Assembly (NCBI GenBank): GCA_046732855.1
Contig: JBKPNX010000031.1
Location: forward strand, 1 to 42,545
Direction of reading: 5' to 3'
Length of the DNA: 42,545 nt
DNA from: JBKPNX01 sp046732855
GTDB taxonomy: Bacteria > Pseudomonadota > Alphaproteobacteria > Geminicoccales > Geminicoccaceae
Within the stretch, counting starts at the first letter, position 1, and each line of letters starts with the position of its first letter. The position numbers and the translations under genes are program-made. The notes beneath the pieces were generated by a model that did not search any database, had not been told where the DNA came from, and saw only the letters and a program-made list of their open reading frames with translations. Of this stretch, positions 33,459-42,274 are shown piece after piece.

Positions 33459-36400
33459 ATGGCCACGCGCCGGGCTGTCCTCGATCGCATTCACAGACCT
33501 ACCGGCCTGAGGGACATAGCGGATTCTCCGGGCGAGCCTGAGCGTCTGCCCGAATATACGAGCGCCGCGCCGCCCGCTGTCGAGCGCTACCTCGGCAATG
33601 GCTACCTCGAAGCTGTCGCGCGAGGGGGCCGCCACAGCGCCGCGTCCCCCGCCCGCCGCGCGGGCCCGGATGACCGCGCAGGCGAGGCGCGCGGCCTGGC
33701 GTCCTCGTCGTCGGCCACAGTACAGGCAAAGCTCGTGGTCGGGGCTGCCGGCGACGCATGCGAGCGCGAGGCCGATCGGGTCGCGGATCTGCTGATGCGG
33801 CGGGCCGGTGCGCGAGCTCTCGCGGACGGGTCGGCCCCGGAGCAGCCGCATCGAGAGGATGCGCCCGTACGGGTTTCCCAGCGAACCTCCCGCGGGCTCA
33901 AGAACGGCATCGACCTGCCTTCTGAGATCGCCGCGCGGTTGGAGCGGACGCTTGCGGGCGGCGGCTTCCCGTTGCCGGAGCGCGAGCGGGCGCTGTTCGA
34001 GTCGCTGCTGGGCGTCAACCTCGGTTCGGTGCGCATCCATACCAGCCCCGCCGCGACCCAGACCGCGCGCGCGCTGGATGCCCGCGCCTATGCCATCGGC
34101 TCCGAAATCGCGTTCGGTTCAGGCCAGTACCGCCCGGGGACCGACAGCGGGCGCTGGCTCCTCGCTCACGAGCTCGTGCATACGGTTCAGCAGCAGGGTG
34201 CCGGCCCGGGGCCAGCCGAATGCTCGTCTGTGCAGTGCAATGGTGGTGGGCGCATTGTCGCCGAGGAGGACCGACCGATCAGGGGAACATGGTCATGGGG
34301 GTACTTGACCGTCACCCACGATATCCAGTGGCATTGGGACCTGATGGGAATAAACGCTGGCAACGTCGAGAGTCTGGAGCTCTTCATCGACGTCCCCAGG
34401 ATCGCGAGACACGGAAAACCCCTCTCCGCCAGGAACGTTGCGGCCTTGAGCGTGGCCATTCTAATGTCGCAGGGGGGCGTCAGGTTCAAGGATGGCACGG
34501 GCCAAGCGTTCTTCGCCGATGTCACTGGACGTCTGCAACGCTACAAATTCGCCGATACCGACAATTGGACGCTGTACTCTTATGACTTGGAAACCTTGCA
34601 GGACTACATCGATCCTCAATTGTTACGGGAACTAGGCGACCGATTTCGTCAGGTCTTCCGTCAAGACAAAAGCAACTTATTGCCGCTGGTCGCCAAGGTT
34701 GACTACGTGGATCCGGAGAAGTTGCGGGCCGCGGACCAAGCACGTCGTCTCGAGCAGTGGGCGGAAGGCAAAGAAGCGACCATACGGAAGCTGATCGAGC
34801 AGGCTCGCAAACAGAAGCCGCGGCCCCAGGACCTCCCGGACAAGGTGGCGGCGCGAAAGGGGACCAAGGACTGGTATCTGAGGGTCTGGGTCAACTACGA
34901 CCAGCGTGGCAAGAAGCAGGCCACGCAGATCGTGCGCTTGCGGGAGAACGAATCCGACGAGGCGCTGTTCCAGCGCGTGCGGGCCGCGACCACCGAGGCG
35001 CTGTTCCGTGATGAGGACCGCGAAAAACGCGAGCGCGAGAAAGACTTTCCGGCCTGGGCCAAAGCCAAGAAACGCGCGGTCGAAGAGGCGTTGGGGGAGC
35101 AGCGCCGCCGCGATAAGGGCAAGGACGACTTCCCCGACGGCATCGTGCTGGTCGCCGAGCGACAGGCCGCCGGGCCTGCCCCGGACGAGAATGCTCCCGC
35201 AGCACCGAACACCGTGGACGTCACCCGGACCTCGTCCGAAGGCGCGCCCCCGGTCAAAGTTTCCGAGGCGACCGTGCCCCTGGCCACGGGCAGTACCGAG
35301 CTACCCTCGTACATTTACCTTCAGGTCTGGGTCGAGCGGCGCTCGGGCAAAGGCTACCAGCGCAACACCGGGACGGTTCCGCTGCCACTCAGGCCGGATA
35401 CCAACGTCGAGGAGCTGGTCCGTTACATCCGCACGCTGGTCACCCTCCTTCGCCAGTATGAAATGCCACCTGCGGGACAACCAACTTCCCCGGCGCGCAG
35501 CCCGGAAAAAACGTTACCCAGCGCGCAGGCGCTGCGAGCGTTTCCCGCGGTGCTCGCGCCTGCGGATCTGCCCGAGGACGGCATTACCGTGTCCGGCGCG
35601 CGCAACGAGTTCCACATGCAGCTCGACTACGAAGACGTCTACGGCGGGGGCGAGCTGAAGGATCTGTTCATTGCCTCTAAGCTGTTCAGTCAATACATCC
35701 GGTTCTACTGGAAATTGTTCAAAGTACCGGCTGAATTCAAGCAACAGGAGAGCGCAGGCGCGTCTGACGACTGGCGGCAGCGCCTCTCGTACCTGTACGG
35801 CACCCTCAACGCCACAGGACAACCATACCCGGACGCGCGCTGGGACAATGCCAAATACTTCAATGAGAGCGTCGATACGGGATGGAGCGACGATGACACC
35901 GACTCGAAAATGCGGGTCAAATTTCCGGAAATGGATGAGACCAAGGATCCGCCGGAGGATTTCATCGTCTATTGCGAAACCCGGCACGGGCCGATAGGCG
36001 ACGAAGAACTCAAGCGGGTTTCGAGCATCGCCTACTACCCGGTCCATGTCAAACCCATCAAGACGGTCGCAAAAGCCGCGGTGTCCGGCCGCACGCAAAG
36101 GATCGAGATGATCGAGCGCGAGCTCGAGATGGTCCGCGCCAAGCTGAATGAGGAACAGCTCGACGAGACGTACCAGCAGGTGCTCCGCGCGGTCGAGCAG
36201 ATGAAAGTCGACGAGCTCAAACGATTGCGGGATCTGGAGACGAAAAAGCCGGCCGAGGGCATCCAGGCCGAGCTGAGCTACATCGACGGCATGCTGCCGA
36301 AGCTGAAGCTCATCCAGGAAGCGCGCGAGGAAGGTAGAAAGAAAGGAACCGCTCCTTCGAAGCTACTTGAAAACCAGCCCGAGCTGCTCGTCATCCACAT

Positions 36401-39400
36401 GTGGCTGCTGGCGGAGAACCGGGACCTCGAGGCTTACGCGAATCAGCTGAAGTGGCAGCGGGACCGGCTCGCCGACAGCGCCAAGGTCGCGGATACCTTC
36501 AAGGACGACATCAAGGCGGACTCTCCGCACCAGTACAACGCCGAGGCCGCGATGATATCGACGCTCACCGGCCTGGTTTATCCCTTGCGTCTTCTGATCG
36601 CGGAGGCCCCGGACAAGCGGAAGAGGTTTCGCGGCGGTGTCGCGTACACGGTCATCGACGCGACCAGCCCCGAAACCCAGGACCAGTATCAAGGCGACTG
36701 GCCGAGCGCTGATTCCGCCGGGCATCTGAAGGCCATCCAGAAGGGGCTCGACGATTTCGGTGACGACGCGACCTACGGCGAGGGTCTGATCGTCGTGCGC
36801 ATCCCCTCGCCGCCGCCTGGCAGAGAACGGACCAGCGAGGCTGGCGGCGAACGCGCTCCGAAGCCGGCTGCCGAGGCCCATCCCGGCCCGGCGCTCACCT
36901 ATCACGAGAGCAGCCCGGGACCGCTCCAGCTGGTGCTCAAAGCGCTCGCCATCATCGCCCTCGTGGCTGGCGCGGTCGCGCTATCGCTGACCGGAGCCGG
37001 CGCTCCCGCGGCTGCTGCCCTGCTCGGCTTCATCGCCGCCTCGGCGGGCGCGATCCAGGCGGTGCAAAGCATGCGGCAGCGATCGCGGCGCCACAAATTC
37101 GAATGGGACGCCGAGACCGCGCTCGACATCGTCAGCATCGTCAGCGTCATACCGGCGGGCATCGGCGCGAAATTCGCGCTCCAGGCGAGCGCGCTGGCGC
37201 GCACGAACCCCGGCGCGATTCCCGCCTGGCTGCAAAGCGTCGAGCGCGCGCAGCGCCTGCTGCGCATCTACAGCGCGACCGAAATGGGCGGCTCGCTTTA
37301 TCTGGTTCACGAGAAACTCGAGGATGACATCAAAAAGATCGAGTTGCTGGCCGAGCGAATGAAGCTTGCCCCCGACGAAAAGCGCAAGCTGCGCGACCAG
37401 GCGTTCAGCGCCGCGATGACCTCGGGGGTGATGATGGTCGGCGGTGCCGTCGCCGCCCACATCGGCGCGGCGACCAACCCGAGGCCGTCGTCCTTTGTCG
37501 AGACCGAGCGGCTGCAGCAGCAGGCCGATCTGCTGGAGCTCGAGGGATTGCCCCGGGGCTACCAGTCGCTGCAGGAGCGCAATGTGCTCGACGTCCAGGG
37601 CGAGCTGACCCCGGCCGGTCGGGGCTTCATCGATCGGATCGTCCCTGGAGCCACCAAGCGTCTGGCGCCCTCCGGCGCCGAGCCCCCGCCGCCGCCACCG
37701 CCCGCGATCGCCCGGCCAGCCGTCGAATCGGCCAAGCCCGCGGAGGTCCCGGCCGCGGCCGCCGCCCAGCAGAAGCCCCGCGGGAGCGGGCGTGAAGCGG
37801 CTGAGGTTCGTGCAAAGCCCGTCGCGCGAGAGGCGGGACCGGCGGATGTAGAGACCGCGGCGCAAAAGGGTGGGCCAAAGCGACGGCCGCAGAAGCGGGA
37901 TGTGCGGGCGGCCGAGGAAGGCCGCGTCGCGGAGCCCCCGGCCGTGGCGGAACCCGAACCTGAGACCGGCAAAGGGGCAGCCAAGAAAAGGCCGGGCAAA
38001 CGCGAGCCGTCGCGCGAGGAGCGCCGCCCGGTCTCAGGAAAGAAGCCCCCCGGACCTCCCGGAGGGCCAACGCCAGGTCCCGTCCCGGCGCCGCAAGGCG
38101 TCTCCTTGAGATCGAGCCGGATCTGGCATTTCGACGGCCGCGACGTGGTGATCGTCGATACCCCCCGGGGGCCGCTCGCGTTCTATCGCCGCACCGGGTG
38201 GGGCAGTCTTGGCGAGAGAGGTCGGGGCGGCGCGCAGAAGGGAGACTGGGCGCCGTTCGAGGGGTTTTACGCAGGCCAGCTGGTCAAGCCCGAGGACCTG
38301 GGGGAGGGCAGCCTCCGGCGCTGGAGCACCGCGGAGCACAGGGAGATTGCCCAATGGCTGAAGAGCCTGAACCTTCCCAAGGGGGAAGACGTGGGCGATG
38401 CCTGGAGCGTCATTCAACGCAATCTCGAAGACGCCGGGGTCACGGTACGATACCCCCAATACGGCGGCCAAGGCGCAGCCGCGCCGACCGAACCGCCTCC
38501 TCCGCCAGGAACGACCCCGCCAACCGGGCCGCAACCGCCGCCCCGACCGCCGGCGGCGCCCCCGCCAGGCGGAGGTGGCGGTGGCCCAGGTGGCCCACCC
38601 GGCCTTCGGCCGTTGACCCAGGTCGAGGCGGAGTATCACTGGAGGCATCTCGAGAGGCCTGCCGAATACGACCGCAGAATGATCTTGGACCCCGATATCT
38701 ATGAAGCGGCATGGCGGGCGGCCGCTGGGCCGCAGGGCGGCGACCCGCCACCGCACGGCTATCTGGATCACAACCAGCGCGTGATCGTCGTCTACCGGCC
38801 GCGGAGTGGCCCCCAGGCTGCTCCCCCCACGGGTCCCGGCCGACCGCCGGGATCAATGCCGCCGGGGCCCGGGGGGGCTGGCGGCGCCGGCAGTGCGCCC
38901 ACGCGCCTCTCTCCGGCGCAGGGGCCTCAGTCCGCGCCGAGGGAGGGCGAAGGCTCGCAACCCGCGTTCAAGGGCGAGGCGCCGAGCGCGCCCCCGCCCC
39001 CGCGCCAACCCGGGCCAGATGTTCCCGGCCGGGTCATGGATCCCGAGGACCTGCCCGGCACCATCGCACGCAGCGAAGCCGCCGATCCCGATCACTACTT
39101 CGCCCGCGAATACTTGGGCGACGTGCGAAGATTCGACGACCTGGCGATTCAGGACGCCCGCTACTACGTCGAAGCCCATTTGGAGGATGGCATCGTCGAA
39201 ATGGATTTCGTTCTGCGCAGGAATGACATCCCCGGAATCGAAGGTTACCGGCGCTCCAGCCAGCTGCGCGGGCAGGAGGAATTCACTCGCGCCCTCAATC
39301 ATTTCCGCGGGATCCACGGCGAAACGGGGATCAAGGGCATCAAAGGCGATTGGGGCGGCGGCGACAATCTCGACCGGTTCAATGAAGCTTTTAAGAAAGC

Positions 39401-41522
39401 ATTGGGCGGCGGCGCGGAGTGGAACCAAGCCCTCCGGCAAGCGGCGCTCGAGACCCATACGGGCACATGGGCGGGAAGGGAGGGATTTTCCGAGGTCCGG
39501 ATCCAAAGCTACAGCGCTTCCAGCCGGGGCGATGACGTCGCTTTCGACCACGTCATCGTCATTTTCCACAAGCCGGGAGCCAGCGGGAGCGGGATGGGCG
39601 GAGGCCCGGGCCCGCCGCCTGCCGGGCAAGGGCCGCCGAAGCCGCCGGAACCCGTGCAATCGTCCGCGGGGCAAATCGGTGCCATGACCCGGATGGACCG
39701 ACCGCCTGCGAGCCGTTCCGGCGCCGGCGGCCGGACGCCGCCACCGTCGACAGCCCAGGCGCCGCCCGCGCCGTCGCCGCCAAGCCCTTCGCCCCCATCG
39801 CGGCCGCCGTCCGCGCCTGCGCCATCGCGCGGGCCAATCCCGGCAAGCGCTCCTCCGCGGCCGACCAACCTGCATGTGATCAGGCGCCGGCAGCCGCCGC
39901 CGGCGCAGCCCGCCCCCGCCGCTCCCAGCCTGGCCCCCCAAGTCACTGAGACTCCGGCACGTCCGACCAACGTGCATGTGATCAGGCGCCGGGAGCCGCC
40001 GGCACCGGCGCAACCCCCAACGGCAGCTCCCCGCCCGGTCGACCCCGCCGCTGAGCTGCCTCCGGCGCAGCCAACGAATATCCATGTGATCAGGCGCCAG
40101 CAGCCCCCGGGCCCCGCGCAGCCCGCACCGACCGTCCCCCGCCCGGCTGCGCCGGACCGGACTCTCGATCCGACCGGGCGACCGGCTCAGGCGATCGGGC
40201 CGCAGCCTCCGGTCACGCCTGCGCCGGAGCCCCCCACGCGCGCTCGTGCCAGCGAGGAGCCCGACATTCCGCCGCCGAGGGCCCGGGACGAAGACCTGCC
40301 GAGGGCTCGGGCGCCCGCAGCGGCCGAGGTGGGCGAAGCCGTGGTCCGGCCTCGCCTGCGCACGCCCGAAGAGCTCCCCCGCCCCCGTGGCGTCAACACC
40401 CCTCAGGAGTTCGGGGAGGAGGTCATCATGTGGGGCGCGGGCAGACGCGGGGCGGAGCAACGTCTGGCCGAGCTGGACGCGGACCCTGAGGGCTATCGAG
40501 AGCACCTCACGCACGACCCGGAGCGTACCGTCACCGTGGAAATGGCCGAGGCCTGGCGCGATCACTATCAGAACGAGTTCGAGCGGTCGCGCGAGCTGGC
40601 GTACGAGCGGGGCGACCCGAGACTGGTCAATGCCACGGCGGCGGCCCGCGCCAGGCTGATGGATCGCATCGCGACGCTGCTGGCCGAGCCGCCGCGACCG
40701 GGCCTGATCGCGCGGCTCCGAGACTTCGTGCGTCGGCGCGACCCGGGCAGACGGACCATGGCCGGCCTGGTGCAACCGCCGGTAGGCGGTCGCCCGTCAC
40801 GCGCGGCTGTGGAACGGGCGAGCCCGGCCGACCGTGCGCCCGAACCGCCGACGCCGGGTGGCCTGCGTCACCAGGCCTGGGTCGACGAGATCTTGCGCAG
40901 CGGGCTGGAACCCGGCCTGCCGGAGATCACAATCGAACCGCAGGGGTCGTTGCGCCGCGGCACCTATCGCGCCGACATCGAGATCCCCGAGGAGGCCTAC
41001 CAAGTTTATCTGGAGGCGCTGGCCCGCTCCGGCGGGCGGGAGGTTCAGATCTTCCGCAATAGAGTGACCGATCGCTATGCGGTGCAGGTCGGCGACGAGT
41101 TCGAGGTCCACAGACCGATGCGTGGCGATCCGGACGACTGGGAAGGCGTCCTGCACTATCACCATGACCCCGAAGGGAAAAACGTGCTGGTGTTCCGCAT
41201 GCCTGCGCCGGCGGATGTCAGGGCGGCGCAGGAGGATTCGCGGGCGGCGGGCGGCGTGACCAGAACCGAGTTTGTCGAGTATCCGATCCCGGGCATCGGT
41301 CGGGGACGGGTCGCCTATACCGTCCGACGTGACGTGGCGAGCGGAACGGAGCACATCACCATTCGATACGTCCATCCCGACGGCCAGCGTGTCACTCGGC
41401 ATTTCTCGAGCTTGGAACAATATCAGACCGAGTACACCAGCCGGACGTTCCACGTTGATCCCGTCCGAGACAGGAATTGGATCGAATGGCTCGTGCGCGA
41501 GATCCTGAGCGCCGGTCGCTGA
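33459..41522 (+). CDS. Giant multi-domain DUF4157 protein, candidate CIS cargo
   Basis: A 2687-residue protein starting 10 bases after the ATPase gene. Residues ~82-121 hold the G-D-A-C-E-R-E-A-D-R-V-A-D motif and ~186-247 the DUF4157 domain with H237-E-L-V-H241. Then come two related beta modules (Y-L-R-V-W-V near 475 and Y-L-Q-V-W-V near 622), a coiled coil (~875-965), a hydrophobic helical region (~1154-1200), and a Pro/Ala/Lys linker. After that, five small globular segments (~1548-1668, 1718-1784, 1859-2044, 2308-2411, 2466-2687) are separated by Pro-rich linkers, one carrying three PTNxHVIRR repeats. No signal peptide. DUF4157 heads are known on injection-system-linked toxins; the rest is not recognised. 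The likely role is effector; a length-setting or scaffold role is possible because no tape measure is seen. A 1-bp-spaced AAA+ partner suggests loading by it. Confidence 0.85.
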   Translation: MATRRAVLDRIHRPTGLRDIADSPGEPERLPEYTSAAPPAVERYLGNGYLEAVARGGRHSAASPARRAGPDDRAGEARGLASSSSATVQAKLVVGAAGDACEREADRVADLLMRRAGARALADGSAPEQPHREDAPVRVSQRTSRGLKNGIDLPSEIAARLERTLAGGGFPLPERERALFESLLGVNLGSVRIHTSPAATQTARALDARAYAIGSEIAFGSGQYRPGTDSGRWLLAHELVHTVQQQGAGPGPAECSSVQCNGGGRIVAEEDRPIRGTWSWGYLTVTHDIQWHWDLMGINAGNVESLELFIDVPRIARHGKPLSARNVAALSVAILMSQGGVRFKDGTGQAFFADVTGRLQRYKFADTDNWTLYSYDLETLQDYIDPQLLRELGDRFRQVFRQDKSNLLPLVAKVDYVDPEKLRAADQARRLEQWAEGKEATIRKLIEQARKQKPRPQDLPDKVAARKGTKDWYLRVWVNYDQRGKKQATQIVRLRENESDEALFQRVRAATTEALFRDEDREKREREKDFPAWAKAKKRAVEEALGEQRRRDKGKDDFPDGIVLVAERQAAGPAPDENAPAAPNTVDVTRTSSEGAPPVKVSEATVPLATGSTELPSYIYLQVWVERRSGKGYQRNTGTVPLPLRPDTNVEELVRYIRTLVTLLRQYEMPPAGQPTSPARSPEKTLPSAQALRAFPAVLAPADLPEDGITVSGARNEFHMQLDYEDVYGGGELKDLFIASKLFSQYIRFYWKLFKVPAEFKQQESAGASDDWRQRLSYLYGTLNATGQPYPDARWDNAKYFNESVDTGWSDDDTDSKMRVKFPEMDETKDPPEDFIVYCETRHGPIGDEELKRVSSIAYYPVHVKPIKTVAKAAVSGRTQRIEMIERELEMVRAKLNEEQLDETYQQVLRAVEQMKVDELKRLRDLETKKPAEGIQAELSYIDGMLPKLKLIQEAREEGRKKGTAPSKLLENQPELLVIHMWLLAENRDLEAYANQLKWQRDRLADSAKVADTFKDDIKADSPHQYNAEAAMISTLTGLVYPLRLLIAEAPDKRKRFRGGVAYTVIDATSPETQDQYQGDWPSADSAGHLKAIQKGLDDFGDDATYGEGLIVVRIPSPPPGRERTSEAGGERAPKPAAEAHPGPALTYHESSPGPLQLVLKALAIIALVAGAVALSLTGAGAPAAAALLGFIAASAGAIQAVQSMRQRSRRHKFEWDAETALDIVSIVSVIPAGIGAKFALQASALARTNPGAIPAWLQSVERAQRLLRIYSATEMGGSLYLVHEKLEDDIKKIELLAERMKLAPDEKRKLRDQAFSAAMTSGVMMVGGAVAAHIGAATNPRPSSFVETERLQQQADLLELEGLPRGYQSLQERNVLDVQGELTPAGRGFIDRIVPGATKRLAPSGAEPPPPPPPAIARPAVESAKPAEVPAAAAAQQKPRGSGREAAEVRAKPVAREAGPADVETAAQKGGPKRRPQKRDVRAAEEGRVAEPPAVAEPEPETGKGAAKKRPGKREPSREERRPVSGKKPPGPPGGPTPGPVPAPQGVSLRSSRIWHFDGRDVVIVDTPRGPLAFYRRTGWGSLGERGRGGAQKGDWAPFEGFYAGQLVKPEDLGEGSLRRWSTAEHREIAQWLKSLNLPKGEDVGDAWSVIQRNLEDAGVTVRYPQYGGQGAAAPTEPPPPPGTTPPTGPQPPPRPPAAPPPGGGGGGPGGPPGLRPLTQVEAEYHWRHLERPAEYDRRMILDPDIYEAAWRAAAGPQGGDPPPHGYLDHNQRVIVVYRPRSGPQAAPPTGPGRPPGSMPPGPGGAGGAGSAPTRLSPAQGPQSAPREGEGSQPAFKGEAPSAPPPPRQPGPDVPGRVMDPEDLPGTIARSEAADPDHYFAREYLGDVRRFDDLAIQDARYYVEAHLEDGIVEMDFVLRRNDIPGIEGYRRSSQLRGQEEFTRALNHFRGIHGETGIKGIKGDWGGGDNLDRFNEAFKKALGGGAEWNQALRQAALETHTGTWAGREGFSEVRIQSYSASSRGDDVAFDHVIVIFHKPGASGSGMGGGPGPPPAGQGPPKPPEPVQSSAGQIGAMTRMDRPPASRSGAGGRTPPPSTAQAPPAPSPPSPSPPSRPPSAPAPSRGPIPASAPPRPTNLHVIRRRQPPPAQPAPAAPSLAPQVTETPARPTNVHVIRRREPPAPAQPPTAAPRPVDPAAELPPAQPTNIHVIRRQQPPGPAQPAPTVPRPAAPDRTLDPTGRPAQAIGPQPPVTPAPEPPTRARASEEPDIPPPRARDEDLPRARAPAAAEVGEAVVRPRLRTPEELPRPRGVNTPQEFGEEVIMWGAGRRGAEQRLAELDADPEGYREHLTHDPERTVTVEMAEAWRDHYQNEFERSRELAYERGDPRLVNATAAARARLMDRIATLLAEPPRPGLIARLRDFVRRRDPGRRTMAGLVQPPVGGRPSRAAVERASPADRAPEPPTPGGLRHQAWVDEILRSGLEPGLPEITIEPQGSLRRGTYRADIEIPEEAYQVYLEALARSGGREVQIFRNRVTDRYAVQVGDEFEVHRPMRGDPDDWEGVLHYHHDPEGKNVLVFRMPAPADVRAAQEDSRAAGGVTRTEFVEYPIPGIGRGRVAYTVRRDVASGTEHITIRYVHPDGQRVTRHFSSLEQYQTEYTSRTFHVDPVRDRNWIEWLVREILSAGR
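39861..40104 (+). repeat. Three PTNxHVIRR linker repeats in the giant gene
   Basis: A 16-base core, CATGTGATCAGGCGCC, recurs at 39873, 39975 and 40083 (spacing 102 and 108 bases), encoding P-T-N-[LVI]-H-V-I-R-R at residues 2135, 2169 and 2205. Each is followed by a Pro/Ala/Gln-rich stretch, giving a 34-36 residue repeat. The codons are almost unchanged between copies while the linker drifts, which points to a conserved short binding or processing element. Confidence 0.9.
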
Positions 41523-41786
41523 CCGTCCAGAAGCCGTAGGCACCTGTCATGGAGGGCGAGATGCCGCTTCCGCGGGTCCAGCCAGCAGTTCGCGCCATTT
41601 TTGCCGATCTGCTTCAGGCGACATACCCGGCGGACTTGCCCTTTCCAGAAAGGCTGGACGAGCTGGTCTGGTTACCAGTCAGCACGATCGGGATCGATCT
41701 GAAACCCGTAGGACGGAACGTCGACTGCGCCGGCGCCGCAGTTGGCCGCACGATCAGGATCCTAAGGAACTTCGGGAGGAGTCGAA
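41523..41786 (+). other. Short region after the giant gene
   Basis: 264 bases. A frame begins at ATG 41549, 26 bases after the giant gene stop, and reads M-E-G-E-M-P-L-P-R-V-Q-P-A-V-R-A, then L-P-F-P-E-R-L-D-E-L-V-W-L-P. It stays plausible for about 50 residues and then runs into the next gene's region in a different frame, where it becomes Cys/Gly-rich and unconvincing. It could be a short or decayed gene, possibly an immunity gene remnant given its place, but that is speculation. GGAGGA at its end is the ribosome-binding site of the next gene. Confidence 0.4.
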
Positions 41787-42248
41787 ATGAGGACGTGGAT
41801 GCCGAACAGAGTCGCATGCAGGCGTGCAACCCTTGCGGTGCTGTTTGCTGCGATCACGGGTTTGGGCGCGAGCCCGAGCCCGGCTCAGGATGCGAGCGCG
41901 GCGATGCAGGGCCCGCTCGCCACCCAGGTCCGTGAGGGCTGCAGCAGCGAGCTTACCAGGCACTGCGCGGAGGTGATGCCCGGCGAGGGGCGGTTGCTTG
42001 CCTGCCTGTACGCCTATGGCGACAAGCTCTCCGGGCAATGCGAGTTCGCGCTCTACGACGCCGCGGCCCGGCTCGAGCGCGCGATCAACGCGCTCACCTA
42101 TGTCGCGAGCGAGTGCCGCTCCGATCTCGAGAAGCATTGCGCGAAGGTGGAAGTTGGTCAGGGCCGCGTCGCGCAGTGCCTGAAGAATCACCGGAGCGAT
42201 CTGAGTCCCGGGTGCGCGCAGGCGCTGACCAACGTCGGCATGAAATGA
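41787..42248 (+). CDS. Secreted Cys-rich repeat protein
   Basis: A 153-residue exported protein. The signal peptide spans about residues 1-35, with hydrophobic core A-T-L-A-V-L-F-A-A-I-T-G-L-G-A and likely cleavage after S-P-A-Q. The mature part contains two copies of a Cys-rich repeat (GLG1/Cys_rich_FGFR-like): G-C-S-S-E-L-T-R-H-C-A-E-V then E-C-R-S-D-L-E-K-H-C-A-K-V-E-V-G-Q-G-R-V-A-Q-C-L, each with C-x(7)-C-x(n)-C spacing. Such proteins occur in the periplasm of many proteobacteria with unknown function. GGAGGA precedes ATG 41787. It may be cotranscribed with the next gene, whose start lies 26 bases downstream. Confidence 0.85.
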   Translation: MRTWMPNRVACRRATLAVLFAAITGLGASPSPAQDASAAMQGPLATQVREGCSSELTRHCAEVMPGEGRLLACLYAYGDKLSGQCEFALYDAAARLERAINALTYVASECRSDLEKHCAKVEVGQGRVAQCLKNHRSDLSPGCAQALTNVGMK

Positions 42249-42274
42249 TCGCTGCCGAATGAGGCCGCGCAGTC

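Noticed and set aside
38853..40775. 640-residue - strand open frame opposite the giant gene
   Set aside because: Arg/Gly-rich product of Pro-rich linker codons read backward; no domain, no ribosome-binding site.
14827..41522. Prophage or phage remnant
   Set aside because: No terminase, portal, capsid, integrase, repressor or lysis genes; the DUF4255 cap, CIS-LysM hub, ATPase and DUF4157 proteins are eCIS features.
14827..41522. Type VI secretion system
   Set aside because: No TssJ, TssL, TssM or ClpV-type genes; the ATPase is of the Afp15-like two-module kind, not ClpV.
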